DNA of 30,334 nucleotides from assembly GCA_031546715.1 (NCBI GenBank), contig JAVBKA010000142.1, positions 1 to 30,334 on the forward strand. The letters run 5' to 3'. The notes beneath the pieces were generated by a model, which was given only the letters and a program-made list of their open reading frames with translations, was not told the origin of the DNA and did no database searches. The stretch comes from JAVBKA01 sp031546715. GTDB taxonomy: Bacteria > Bacillota > Clostridia > Oscillospirales > UBA929. Made by a program: the position numbers and the translations under genes. Of this stretch, positions 17,466 through 26,097 are shown in pieces (positions within the stretch are counted from its first letter, which is position 1; the number at the start of each line of letters is the position of its first letter).

Positions 17466-18308
17466 TTATCCTCCAGTTATCTGTGTGTAGAGTTGTTCAA
17501 CACATTCGGCTATAGTCAGTGCAGGGGGAAGCCCTGCGAAATGAGTAAGTTCAACGGTTTGCGGTACTGTCAGGCTGTGATGCTTTAGCAGTTCGTACTC
17601 TGCAAAGACTTTTCTCGGCGTATCATCTATAAGAACATGACCGTGATCCATAACGATAACTCTATCGCAAAGCGCGGCTTCATTCATGTGATGCGTAATG
17701 ATAACAATGGTAATGCCCAGCTCGCTATTGAGCTTTTTTATAGTTTCAAGCACTTCTCGCCTGCCCTCAGGGTCAAGCATTGCAGTTGGCTCATCCATTA
17801 CAATACAGGATGGGCGCATGGCGATAATACCCGCAATTGCAACACGCTGCTTCTGCCCTCCCGACAGTCTGTGCGGGGCGTGCTCCTTGTACTCGCTCAT
17901 GCCGACCGCTTCTAAGGCTTCGTCAACTCGTGCTCGGATTTCCTCGCTTTTAACGCCTAGGTTTTCCAGGGCAAAGGCAACATCCTCTTCCACAACAGTG
18001 GCAACAAGTTGATTGTCTGGGTTTTGAAAAACCATTCCTAGAACTTGCCTAACAGCAAGGAGATTATTGTCATCAGAAGTGTCAATTCCATTGACATAAA
18101 CCTTGCCGCCAGTGGGCTTAATTATTCCATTGCATAGCTTGGCAAAGGTAGATTTACCAGAGCCGTTATGACCAAGAATTGCTACAACCTCGCCCGAGCG
18201 AATGGTGACATTAATATTTGACAGCGCAGTAGGCTGTAAGCCGTCAGGCGAATCGTGCTCAGAGTGATATGAAAAGGAAACGTTTTCGAACCTTAGTAGT
18301 GAATCCAT
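17466..18308 (-). CDS. ecfA1: EcfA1, energy-coupling factor transporter ATP-binding protein
   Basis: A 280-residue ABC ATPase. It has Walker A GHNGSGKST (about 43-51), Q-loop VFQNPDNQLVAT, signature LSGGQKQRVAIAG, Walker B CIVMDEPTAMLDP and switch His in IITHHMNEA. NPDNQ after the Q-loop is typical of EcfA1. Two ATGs are possible, 18326 and 18308; I choose 18308 because TGGAG precedes it and the resulting N-terminus (MDSLLRFENVSFSYH) fits the family. Either start overlaps the end of the methyltransferase gene, implying coupled translation. Confidence 0.94.
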   Translation of the reverse strand: MDSLLRFENVSFSYHSEHDSPDGLQPTALSNINVTIRSGEVVAILGHNGSGKSTFAKLCNGIIKPTGGKVYVNGIDTSDDNNLLAVRQVLGMVFQNPDNQLVATVVEEDVAFALENLGVKSEEIRARVDEALEAVGMSEYKEHAPHRLSGGQKQRVAIAGIIAMRPSCIVMDEPTAMLDPEGRREVLETIKKLNSELGITIVIITHHMNEAALCDRVIVMDHGHVLIDDTPRKVFAEYELLKHHSLTVPQTVELTHFAGLPPALTIAECVEQLYTQITGG

Positions 18309-19147
18309 CGGGCAGTCGCTCCACATGGCAGATTCCCGTCAGAAAGTGTTACATGCAAACCCAGCTCATGCGCGTCGGTAGAGCCGCCATGTTTTGCTGT
18401 AATAACAGTATCTGCAAGGTATTTTAATACTGAGGGCGCAAGCCCCGTTGTGTAGGAATTTATGAAAACAAACAATGCGTCTTTGGAAAGTAGCTTTTCT
18501 AAGGTAAACAAAAAGTCAAACAGGTTTTCCTCTAGCTTCCAGATTTCGCCGTTTGGGCCTCTGCCGTATGACGGAGGGTCCATAATGACTGCGTCATATG
18601 TGTTCCCGCGCCTGATTTCCCTGTTGACAAAGCCAAGGCAATCGTCCACTATCCAACGAGCCTCCACCTTATTAAGTGCGGCATTTTCCTTTGCCCAAGC
18701 AACCATTCCCTTCGCCGCATCAACATGGGTTACCTCCGCCCCCGCCTTTGCACAGGCAACAGTCGCTCCTCCGGTGTATGCAAAAAGGTTTAGCACTTTG
18801 ACAGGTCGTCCCCGCGCTGTGATAAGCTTTTGAGCCATGTCCCAGTTGCAAGCTTGCTCTGGAAAAATTCCTGTATGCTTAAAGTTCATGGGCTTAACTC
18901 GAAAGGTCAGCTCTTTGTAATTTAGCTCCCACGATGATGGCAAGCTACTCTTCTCCCAAGCTCCTCCGCCTGTGTCGCTGCGTTTATATACAGCGTCTGG
19001 AGTTCGCCACTTAGGATGTGACTTAGGAGTTTTCCAGATAACCTGAGGGTCGGGTCTTATAAGAATATGCTTACCCCAACGCTCCAAGCGTTCACCGCAA
19101 GCAGCGTCTAAAAGCTCATATTCCGTCCATTCATTAGAAACCCACAA
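18293..19147 (-). CDS. Class I SAM-dependent methyltransferase (RlmI-like, COG1092 type)
   Basis: A cytosolic methyltransferase related to 23S rRNA cytosine-C5 methyltransferases of the RlmI/RlmK group. Seen: an N-terminal ERWGKHILIRPDPQVIW block, motif I LNLFAYTGGATVACAKAGA, acidic loop THVDAAKGMV, NP-like motif VIMDPPSYGRGPNGEIW, and a C-terminal FINSYTTGL strand. The open frame runs up to ATG 19216, but that region has no SD. TTG 19147 has GGAGTGG 7 bases upstream (19155-19161) and puts the conserved domain near the N-terminus, giving 284 residues. It lacks the PUA domain of full RlmI. It is first in the string leading to ecfA1, where rplQ is often found. The RNA target cannot be named. 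Confidence 0.85.
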   Translation of the reverse strand: MWVSNEWTEYELLDAACGERLERWGKHILIRPDPQVIWKTPKSHPKWRTPDAVYKRSDTGGGAWEKSSLPSSWELNYKELTFRVKPMNFKHTGIFPEQACNWDMAQKLITARGRPVKVLNLFAYTGGATVACAKAGAEVTHVDAAKGMVAWAKENAALNKVEARWIVDDCLGFVNREIRRGNTYDAVIMDPPSYGRGPNGEIWKLEENLFDFLFTLEKLLSKDALFVFINSYTTGLAPSVLKYLADTVITAKHGGSTDAHELGLHVTLSDGNLPCGATARWIHY

Positions 19148-19154
19148 GTAATAA

Positions 19155-19161
19155 CCACTCC
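19155..19161 (-). promoter_or_regulatory. Ribosome binding site supporting a TTG start
   Basis: GGAGTGG on the minus strand with a 7-base spacer before TTG 19147. It decides the methyltransferase start in favour of TTG over the SD-less ATGs at 19216 and 19207. Confidence 0.5.
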
Positions 19162-19228
19162 AGTCAGTCTGCAATGCGTTAGGTCTGCACTGTAAAAATA
19201 AGGACATCCAACACATTACAATCAGCGT

Positions 19229-19257
19229 ATTATACCATTGTTTGCTAGAGTTGGCAA
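19229..19257 (-). promoter_or_regulatory. Strong sigma-A promoter of the methyltransferase-ecf-truA operon
   Basis: On the minus strand TTGCCA (19257-19252), a 17-base spacer, then TATAAT (19234-19229) with an extended -10 TGG in front. The expected start of transcription is near A19222, giving a leader of about 75 bases to the TTG start at 19147 and only about 6 bases to ATG 19216. Confidence 0.7.
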
Positions 19258-19381
19258 GTATTATTCCCGCAACGAGAATTTAACAATTTGTAAATGCTGA
19301 GAAGCTGCAATTCTTATTACCACAGATTAAAAATTGGCGTGTGCACCTCGCACATGTTCAATAATTTGCATTTTAGTATAA

Positions 19382-19419
19382 AACACCCCATTGACGCTTT
19401 TGCGAACAAATGGGGTGTT
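19382..19419 (-). terminator. Rho-independent terminator after the HD-GYP gene
   Basis: Two 11-bp arms, AACACCCCATT (19382-19392) and its complement (19409-19419), close a 16-base loop. On the minus strand the stem is followed by TTTTATAC. It lies about 20 bases after the HD-GYP stop codon and ends that monocistronic unit. Confidence 0.82.
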
Positions 19420-19440
19420 ACTTGTATCATTTCTGCAACG

Positions 19441-20616
19441 CTAAACTAATTTTGAGAAAACCTCATTGACATCATGAATAATGTCAACGTCAAGTTTACC
19501 CTCAGACGACATTTTATTTAAAATACTCTGCGCCTCGTCATGGCTCATTCCAATTCGATAGGGTCTATCCTCTGTCAGTGCTTGGTACACATCTAAAACA
19601 GCAAGCAACCGTTCTTCTATGCCAAGGTTCTTTTTGCCAAAGGGATATCCTTTGCCTGTCAAAATCTCGTGATGATTTGATGCCCATTCGGTAATATCTT
19701 CAAAACCTGGGATAACTTCTAAGGCACGTCTTGTATAATATGTGTGACCTTTTATTACGGCAAACTCTTCTGCTGTAAGCTTGTCGGGCTTATCAAGTAT
19801 TGCGTTGGGCATAGCGAGCTTGCCTAAATCATGTAGGTCTGCGGCGATTAAGAGCTTAGTTTTGTGGTCATCCTCAAATCGATAAAATTCCGCCATTTTA
19901 CCCGCTTTATCTGACAAACCTGAAGAATGATTGGCGGTGAATGTGGACTTTGTATCAATAATGCCTGACAGCACCTTTGTCAACTTGCGAATATCTGTCC
20001 ATGAACGCTCCGATTCATTGGTTGGCAGACGTTTATCCAGAACGTTGCTTATAAAAAGTGGCTCCATATCCATCCAAAAGGCTGGTCTGTCAGCTTCTTC
20101 TAGAAATAAATCGACTAAATTCGCTTCAAATTTAACTCCCCGATTCTTCTCGATAAACAAAACGACTTCGTTTCTATTTTTTCCCGCATTAAACTGCTGC
20201 TCGGTCATGTCAGAAATTGCAATGATTTGAGCAGAAATCGGGATATCCGTTTTACCCAAATAACCGCTGCCGTCAGCGTATTCGTGGTGATACAGCAAGG
20301 TAGTGTCGTGACTTCCGCTAAGGGGGAATATGTCAAGAATTTTTTGGCTGTAAATACAGTGTTCCTTCGGACCTTCCATTGTATTGCGGGCGATTCTTTT
20401 TTCAAATTGATATTTCGCCGCGCCGCTGTCGTGGAGCAGTGCGCAAGTCGCCAAATCCAGCCTTTCAGCGTCAGAAAATCCCATTGCTTGCGCTAAACTG
20501 TCGGCAATATACGCAACACGTTTATTGTGAAAGGATACATTTTTTAGAACATCCATCTCAATGAAATCTATGGCAAAGGCGATTGATGACAGAAACTGCG
20601 TTTGATTAAACCTCAT
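19441..20616 (-). CDS. Tandem HD-domain phosphohydrolase (HD/HD-GYP type)
   Basis: A 391-residue soluble protein with two HD domains and no sensor or membrane part. The first (about 25-150) has FHNKRVAYIA (H30), LLHDSGA (H62, D63), LLYHHEYADGSGYLGK and IIAISDMTE. The second (about 215-390) has LHDLGKLAMPNAILDKPDKLT, IKGHTYYTRRAL, SNHHEILTGKGYPFG and LLAVLDVYQALTEDRPYR, a complete HD-GYP signature. HD-GYP enzymes usually hydrolyse cyclic di-GMP, which makes this a candidate second-messenger phosphodiesterase; the activity of the first domain is uncertain. ATG 20616 has AGGAGC 9 bases upstream. It appears monocistronic, with its own terminator, and diverges from tlp. Confidence 0.9.
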   Translation of the reverse strand: MRFNQTQFLSSIAFAIDFIEMDVLKNVSFHNKRVAYIADSLAQAMGFSDAERLDLATCALLHDSGAAKYQFEKRIARNTMEGPKEHCIYSQKILDIFPLSGSHDTTLLYHHEYADGSGYLGKTDIPISAQIIAISDMTEQQFNAGKNRNEVVLFIEKNRGVKFEANLVDLFLEEADRPAFWMDMEPLFISNVLDKRLPTNESERSWTDIRKLTKVLSGIIDTKSTFTANHSSGLSDKAGKMAEFYRFEDDHKTKLLIAADLHDLGKLAMPNAILDKPDKLTAEEFAVIKGHTYYTRRALEVIPGFEDITEWASNHHEILTGKGYPFGKKNLGIEERLLAVLDVYQALTEDRPYRIGMSHDEAQSILNKMSSEGKLDVDIIHDVNEVFSKLV

Positions 20617-20766
20617 TCTATCAAGCTCCTATTAAATTTTCAGATTTTACCCATGTAAACATTACTACGCTATGCTATGCGGATAAGTGAATTAAATTCG
20701 TGTTTTGTGTAACAATATGTCCAGTGGTGAGTTAAGCTGTAAATAAGCCTAAAAGGAGATTTTTAT

Positions 20767-20982
20767 ATGAGTAAACCTGACGATAGAAGCGATAACGCTG
20801 CAAAAATCAAGCAAACAATTCAAAACACTGCCCACAATGTTGAAGTCGCCGAAGAAATAATTGCACACATGCCAGATGGTAAGAATAAGCAAGCACTGCA
20901 AGAAAAAAACGACCGCCGTCAAAAGTCAATTCCAAGCTTAGCGCAGGAATTCAAGGACGAAGGCGGCAACAAGCTCAAGTAA
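20767..20982 (+). CDS. tlp: Tlp, small acid-soluble spore protein
   Basis: A 71-residue, highly charged helical protein matching the Tlp family of minor spore-core SASPs. Family blocks: KPDDRSDNAAKIKQTIQNT near the N-terminus, a central EVAEEIIAHM, and EKNDRRQKSIPSLAQEFKDE. In Bacillus, Tlp is made in the forespore and degraded on germination. It shows that the host forms endospores or derives from a spore former. AAGGAG lies 8 bases before the ATG. It is divergent from the HD-GYP gene and stands alone, ending before a long palindrome. A sigma-G promoter would be expected upstream but I could not identify a convincing one. Confidence 0.92.
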   Translation: MSKPDDRSDNAAKIKQTIQNTAHNVEVAEEIIAHMPDGKNKQALQEKNDRRQKSIPSLAQEFKDEGGNKLK

Positions 20983-20996
20983 AAACTTACTAAAGC

Positions 20997-21034
20997 CAAT
21001 CAGAAGGTAATTTTTAAAAATTACCTTCTGATTG
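20997..21034. terminator. 38-bp perfect palindrome between tlp and the GH116 gene
   Basis: Two 19-bp arms (20997-21015 and 21016-21034) with a TTTTTAAAAA centre sit between two convergent genes. It probably acts as a bidirectional terminator, although no clear T-tract follows the stem on either strand, so the ending mechanism is less certain than for a classic terminator. Confidence 0.6.
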
Positions 21035-21048
21035 TAAGAAACCGCCTA

Positions 21049-23628
21049 TTATTTTAATGTCAAAACCAACGACTGCCCTGCTTTAATGCATAATTCAGCT
21101 TCAAAACGCAGTACATAACCCTCTTGCGTAAATCGGACTTCTTCACCGTCAAGAGTTGCCGTGACCGCTCCGATATCGGACAATTCCAGCGTTTTAAGCC
21201 TAAAATCTCCGCCGTGAACACTGAATACAGTTTTGTTTTTCGATTGCGCAAATCCGCCCCAACCAGTCGATAGCGACCAGATGCTGGAGGTATCCGCTTT
21301 AATGGGGTTAAACTTAACATACCTCTTCGTCATGTCATATTCCAAGCCAAGCCAAACGTTTACGAAGCTCCACGCCGCCATTGACCTAGCGTAATTGCTT
21401 CCACATTCAAGCTCGTTAAAGGGGTTGCGCCGATGTCCGTCGTACCTGTCACGAACTGATTTGATGCACTTCAAGCCGTCGTCAGTCATTCCGCGCAAAA
21501 TCATATGAGAAGCGGCGGCGTATTCAAAACCGTGCATTGTTTCTTCGCCATAAGGTACAGGAATTCGGGGTTTTTGTCTGCCTTCTGGATATGTGCAAAT
21601 TACTAGTCCGCTTTCATCTTGCAATGAGAACATTCTGCAAGGATTGAACCAATCTCCGATAGGGTCAGCAAAATTGTACTTCATGAGTGACTTAAGAGAT
21701 GTTTCAACCTTTTGCGGGTCAAAAATATCTCCCAGTCCGCACATGTCGGCGTGCCACTGCCCAACCATTGCATCAATTGACAAGCCTTCGCCAACCTGAT
21801 ACTTGATTTGACCAAGCTCATCGTTCCAATAAACCTTGACCGCATCCTTCGGCATAGTGTCCTTTGGGTTTTCATCATATACCGCAAGAATTGATTTGTC
21901 GTAAACATCGATCTTATGGAAAAAGTATTCGCCATTCCAAAGGTTTTCATCGACCCATTTCTTGCCTTTTTCAAAAATCTCACGGCACATCTCTGCAAAC
22001 TCAGAATCGCCCATGGCATCAGCCATGCGTGCGCCAGCGTCAAGAGCGGCTAGATAAAACCCTGTCAGCCATGAGTTTGGTCCGAAAAGCTCCATATCTA
22101 GAGTGTGGTGCTGTCTGCCATGCAATACGCCTGTTTTGTCATGGTCCCACATATCTCCGTTTGTCTCTGACCATGCGTATTCTATGGCTTTTTTAACGTA
22201 TGGCCACATTGAGCTAAGCCAGCCATCGTCGCCGCAAATTTTCCACTCTCTGTATGCTTTAATAACTGCGCCAAACTGACCGTCAGCGCACGACCTAAAT
22301 GTGTTTGGAGGAGTTCCCACCGGAAGCTGCACACGGAAGGACATTCCGCCGTCCTGACGGAAGTTGTATTTAAAATCAAGCTCTCTCATTGAACGCTCTA
22401 GCTTCGGGAATAGGAACGGCAATGCGTATTGATAGTTCCACACATGTTGACACGAGCCTTCACAGCTTCCGTGATTGCCGTTGCAACCCTCCCAACCGTA
22501 GAAGCTGCCGTCCGTCAGGCGGATACATGTCGGACTTTTTAGAACAGCAAGGGTTGAAACGGCTGCGTCAATCATTTCTTCGGGCATTGTTGAGTTAAAT
22601 ACAGTATCGACAAACAAGTCTGTTGCGGTTTGCAGACGATTCCAGTTTTTAAAGGTGTAGTCCGCAACAGCGAGACTTCCGTCAAACTGCGTTGCGTACC
22701 AGTTTTTCCATGTATCGTTTACAGTTTGACCTTCACGCTTTGCGCCCCAGTACTTTTCAAAAATCGGAAAATACCACGATAGCACAAACTTCACCTTTAC
22801 GGTGCTGTGTGCGGCGCATTTCACATGAGCGCAGAGTGTTCCCGCTTCGTCGGTTTTTCTCTGATCATCAGGGTAAGACCTTGGCTTTATATGCCCGCAG
22901 GCTTTAAAGTCTGACCAAAAAACAGAAACAGTGTCAAACCAATCGCCGTGAAACCAAAATTCCTGAACAGAGGTGTCTTCGCAGTCTGTTGTGACGCATA
23001 TTTCCCCTGCTTTATGAAGCTCTTTTTCGTAACCGCCAGTGGAACACATAAAGCTGGTGAGACCGTCATGCTTCTTTGCTGAGTTAATTGGTTTTTCGGG
23101 AAATGGATTTGCGATTGAAAACGCTACTGTGTAATCAATTGGAAGGTCGTCTGTGTTTTCAAATTCCACCTCGAACATACCCATCGGCAGTGAGCTGTCG
23201 TAGTCATTGATAGGCTCAAAGGGGCTGAACGCTTTCATGGAAACCTTGCCAGGGAATTTTCCGTCAAAGTTCCATTTTGCAACAGGGAATTTTGCTTCCA
23301 TGACCACATCGGTAAAATGCGGAACGCCCGCCAACGTGTGCCTTGCAGGACCTGAGCCATATCCGTTATGCGCTATGTCGCACTCGTCGCCTATGAATGT
23401 CGGTTGTAACGGGCCGTTAAGGGCACGCGCGCCGAGTAATGCGCCATCTCTTTCAGCCTTAACCGCAATGTGAGAATAAGCGTTTCTTGTGAGCTTGTTT
23501 GGGCGGTTTCCGATTTCCCAATCAACAAAACGCCCCGCTCCGTCAACAGAAACATTACCTGCGCCTATTCCTCCCAGAGGAAATCGAACCTCTTTTAAGT
23601 GTTCTTTTGAAAACTTGAATCTTGACAT
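21049..23628 (-). CDS. Glycoside hydrolase family 116 protein (GBA2-type beta-glucosidase/glucosylceramidase family)
   Basis: An 859-residue enzyme with the GH116 architecture: an N-terminal beta-sandwich (about 10-320, starting FPLGGIGAGNVSVDGAGRF) and a C-terminal (alpha/alpha)6 barrel (about 340-850) with SFYGWEGCNGNHGSCEGSCQHVW, HHTLDMELFGPNSWLTGFYLAAL (about 504-526) and ELECGSNYARSMAAW (about 740). Characterised members hydrolyse beta-glucosides, beta-xylosides, beta-GlcNAc or glucosylceramide (human GBA2). I cannot assign the catalytic Glu and Asp with certainty or predict the sugar. There is no signal peptide, so it acts inside the cell. ATG 23628 has GGAGGT 7 bases upstream; the in-frame TTG at 23643 is poorer. 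It is the last gene of the glycan locus, 15 bases after the binding protein. Confidence 0.9.
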   Translation of the reverse strand: MSRFKFSKEHLKEVRFPLGGIGAGNVSVDGAGRFVDWEIGNRPNKLTRNAYSHIAVKAERDGALLGARALNGPLQPTFIGDECDIAHNGYGSGPARHTLAGVPHFTDVVMEAKFPVAKWNFDGKFPGKVSMKAFSPFEPINDYDSSLPMGMFEVEFENTDDLPIDYTVAFSIANPFPEKPINSAKKHDGLTSFMCSTGGYEKELHKAGEICVTTDCEDTSVQEFWFHGDWFDTVSVFWSDFKACGHIKPRSYPDDQRKTDEAGTLCAHVKCAAHSTVKVKFVLSWYFPIFEKYWGAKREGQTVNDTWKNWYATQFDGSLAVADYTFKNWNRLQTATDLFVDTVFNSTMPEEMIDAAVSTLAVLKSPTCIRLTDGSFYGWEGCNGNHGSCEGSCQHVWNYQYALPFLFPKLERSMRELDFKYNFRQDGGMSFRVQLPVGTPPNTFRSCADGQFGAVIKAYREWKICGDDGWLSSMWPYVKKAIEYAWSETNGDMWDHDKTGVLHGRQHHTLDMELFGPNSWLTGFYLAALDAGARMADAMGDSEFAEMCREIFEKGKKWVDENLWNGEYFFHKIDVYDKSILAVYDENPKDTMPKDAVKVYWNDELGQIKYQVGEGLSIDAMVGQWHADMCGLGDIFDPQKVETSLKSLMKYNFADPIGDWFNPCRMFSLQDESGLVICTYPEGRQKPRIPVPYGEETMHGFEYAAASHMILRGMTDDGLKCIKSVRDRYDGHRRNPFNELECGSNYARSMAAWSFVNVWLGLEYDMTKRYVKFNPIKADTSSIWSLSTGWGGFAQSKNKTVFSVHGGDFRLKTLELSDIGAVTATLDGEEVRFTQEGYVLRFEAELCIKAGQSLVLTLK

Positions 23629-23643
23629 ACTCTTTACCTCCAA

Positions 23644-25167
23644 TTATCTTTGTGAAGCTTCTTCTTCTAAGGTTGCGCCTCCAGCGGCTCTCCATTTATC
23701 AACAAAGGTGTCAAAGTAATCCAGTGGCTCAACACCTGTGATGATTTTTACAAATGACTCATCTTGAATTTTTTGGCACTCTGTTCCCACCTTTGATTGT
23801 GACGGCAACGGTATAATAATCTCGTTCATTATGCCGTCTTTTCTGAGCTCCGGCATTGAAATGCCCCATTTGTACTCTGCGTTGACCTTTTCGACGAATG
23901 ACGGCAGCCAAATAGCGTTGTTAAAGGTTGCGCCACCTCCGGCTTTAACGATTTCTCTCCACTGTGTATACTTACCAATAGGCGTTGGGATATCATTCTG
24001 CATTTCGTAATGAGTTCCCTCAACACCGAAGCGGGTGAGCATAAAGCCTTCTTCATTGGCACATGCGTAATTAAAAACTTCGAGAATCTTTTGCAATTTC
24101 GCTTCGTCTTCTTCGACCTTTTTCCCAAATGTTATAAACGCATGTTGTAGTCCATCACGCATGTTTAGTCCGCGTTTTCCGTCTGGTCCGGCGGGAGGGT
24201 TACCGTAGACGATTTTTTCGTCAGCTCCTGGGAAGTTTTTCCTAAGCTCGGAAGGATTTGAGCCTTCACGTCCGCCCGGCCAGCCCGCTGGTTCCCAGTA
24301 TAAATACTCTGGGTAACAAGAAACTCCGATTAGTCCAGTGACAAACGCTGTGGAAACCGACCAGTCACCGATGCCTTTATTTTCATCTCTTACAAACTCA
24401 GGCTCGATAACACCGTCTTTATACCATTTTGCTAAAATTGCAAGAGCTTCCTTCATTTCTGGTTGCACTGCGCCGTAAATCAGTTTTCCGTCAACCCTTG
24501 TCCAGTTATTTGGAATGAAGCCGTATGCGCCGAAAATCGAACCCATCATTGACAGTGAAAGACCGTAGGTATCTTTTTTACCGTTGCCGTCAGGGTCGTT
24601 ATTTGTGAATTTGTACATTGCATCTTCCATCTCGGCTAATGTATCGGGAACTTTGGAAATTCCGACCTTTTCAAGCCAGTCCCCTCTCCAAGCCACCAGC
24701 TGCCTAAACTCACCGCTTTCTGGATTGGGAACTAGCAAGCCGTAATTTTTGCCGTCAACCATTGACCAATCCATGTATCTTTCCAATTGGCCATTGTATG
24801 CTGCATATAGGTCAGGAGCATATTTCTCGATTTTATCATAGGGAATTTCCGCAATAATTTCATCATTTACAAATTTTTTGTATGTATCAAATCCAACTCT
24901 AAAAACATCTGGCACGTCTCCAGTAGCAATTTTTACGTTGAATGCTGTACCGTCAGACGTATCTATCATGTAAAAGTTGACGCCGAATTTCTCCTCCATC
25001 AGCGCAACGATTTCACCGTCTCTATCCGTCGGGGTCGTCCAGCCAACCCAAGAAATGCGCATACGTCCGTTATCTGGGTCATCGTCTTCATTACTCGCAC
25101 AGCCGGTAAAAACCGTTGCAAGCATGGCAAAGGCAAGCAATATCACGCTAAATCTCTTAGATTTCAT
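23644..25167 (-). CDS. LplA-type extracellular solute-binding lipoprotein
   Basis: A 507-residue sugar-binding lipoprotein of the large type that pairs with LplB/LplC permeases (COG1653 group). Signal peptide with hydrophobic stretch at about 7-20 and lipobox VFTGC (Cys23), then an acidic linker and the mature binding fold (RISWVGWTTPTDRDGEIVALMEEKFGVNF at the start, with W-rich sugar-contact candidates such as WGISMPEL and YFDTFVDKWRAAGG near the end). It would capture an oligosaccharide outside the cell and hand it to the two permeases encoded just upstream. SD AAAGGGTG precedes ATG 25167. The ligand cannot be read from the sequence. Confidence 0.93.
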   Translation of the reverse strand: MKSKRFSVILLAFAMLATVFTGCASNEDDDPDNGRMRISWVGWTTPTDRDGEIVALMEEKFGVNFYMIDTSDGTAFNVKIATGDVPDVFRVGFDTYKKFVNDEIIAEIPYDKIEKYAPDLYAAYNGQLERYMDWSMVDGKNYGLLVPNPESGEFRQLVAWRGDWLEKVGISKVPDTLAEMEDAMYKFTNNDPDGNGKKDTYGLSLSMMGSIFGAYGFIPNNWTRVDGKLIYGAVQPEMKEALAILAKWYKDGVIEPEFVRDENKGIGDWSVSTAFVTGLIGVSCYPEYLYWEPAGWPGGREGSNPSELRKNFPGADEKIVYGNPPAGPDGKRGLNMRDGLQHAFITFGKKVEEDEAKLQKILEVFNYACANEEGFMLTRFGVEGTHYEMQNDIPTPIGKYTQWREIVKAGGGATFNNAIWLPSFVEKVNAEYKWGISMPELRKDGIMNEIIIPLPSQSKVGTECQKIQDESFVKIITGVEPLDYFDTFVDKWRAAGGATLEEEASQR

Positions 25168-25183
25168 AGTAACACCCTTTCAA

Positions 25184-26083
25184 TTAACCCTTCAATGAGC
25201 CAATCATAATCCCTTTAACAAAATATTTTTGCAAAAATGGATACACCGCAATAATTGGAATAGTGGTAATCATAATAGCTGCAGCCTTTAACTTTTCCGG
25301 CGTAACCGCAGCACCAAAAACGCCGCCTACGCTCCCTCCCAGTTGGGACTGCACATCGCCAGAGTTTAGGATATTACGAATTACCGCCTGCAAAACTTGC
25401 TTTTTGGGGTCTGAAATGTACAAAACAGAATCAAACCATGAGTTCCAGTGTCCGACAATGCTCCAAAGTGCGACAGTCGCCAGAATAGGCTTAATCATAT
25501 GAATCAGTATTTTGAACAAAATTGTAAGCTCGCCTGCTCCGTCTAGCTTAGCTGATTCCTCAATGCTTTCTGGCAATTGCATAAGATTATTTCTTATGAT
25601 TAGCATGGAAAATGTCGGTATCATGGTCGGTAAAATCAACGACCACATGCTGCCCATAAGGTTAAGGTCATTAATCAAAATATATGACGGAATCAACCCG
25701 CCTGAGAAAAACATCGTGAATACAACGAATCCGGTAAATATATTTCTATGGGGCAAATATTTTTTAGACAAAGGGTACGCAAATAGCAGCGACATCACTA
25801 ATTCAATTGAAGTTCCCAGCAAAACTCTTACAACAGAATTAAGTGCGCCTGTGGTGATATATTCATAACCCAAGATAGTCTTGAAATTAACAAGGGAAAT
25901 CTCAGGAGGTATGAAGTAAATCTTTGTAAGCGAAATATTCGCAGAGCTTAGCGACATAGAAAGCAGATACATAAAGGGGTAAAGTGTCGTAAAGCATAGA
26001 AGAACCATGAATATGACGTTGAAAACATCAAAAATAGTTCCAGAAACGGTTTTCTTTATCTTATTTGATGGTTTTCCAAACAT
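25184..26083 (-). CDS. LplC-type carbohydrate ABC transporter permease
   Basis: A 299-residue inner-membrane permease of the binding-protein-dependent type with about six helices. The EAA loop that docks the ATPase is ESAKLDGAGELTILFKI (about 190-206) and the C-terminus has the LplC-like FLQKYFVKGIMIGSLKG. The frame extends to ATG 26104, but ATG 26083 has a strong AAGGAGGAGG upstream and gives a normal N-terminus, so I prefer it. Its SD overlaps the stop region of the LplB-type gene, indicating coupling. No ATP-binding subunit is encoded here; this class normally borrows a shared MsmX-type ATPase. Confidence 0.93.
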   Translation of the reverse strand: MFGKPSNKIKKTVSGTIFDVFNVIFMVLLCFTTLYPFMYLLSMSLSSANISLTKIYFIPPEISLVNFKTILGYEYITTGALNSVVRVLLGTSIELVMSLLFAYPLSKKYLPHRNIFTGFVVFTMFFSGGLIPSYILINDLNLMGSMWSLILPTMIPTFSMLIIRNNLMQLPESIEESAKLDGAGELTILFKILIHMIKPILATVALWSIVGHWNSWFDSVLYISDPKKQVLQAVIRNILNSGDVQSQLGGSVGGVFGAAVTPEKLKAAAIMITTIPIIAVYPFLQKYFVKGIMIGSLKG

Positions 26084-26097
26084 AAAAGCCCTCCTCC

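Noticed and set aside
18462..18833. 123-codon plus-strand ORF inside the methyltransferase gene
   Set aside because: Antisense shadow of conserved methyltransferase motifs.
20681..20766. Sigma-G promoter for tlp
   Set aside because: TGAATT at 20688-20693 resembles a -35 box, but the best -10 candidate (CAATATG) matches poorly and is one or two bases too far away.
21681..22043. 120-codon minus-strand ORF inside the GH116 gene
   Set aside because: Alternative frame of a conserved barrel domain on the same strand, with no independent support.
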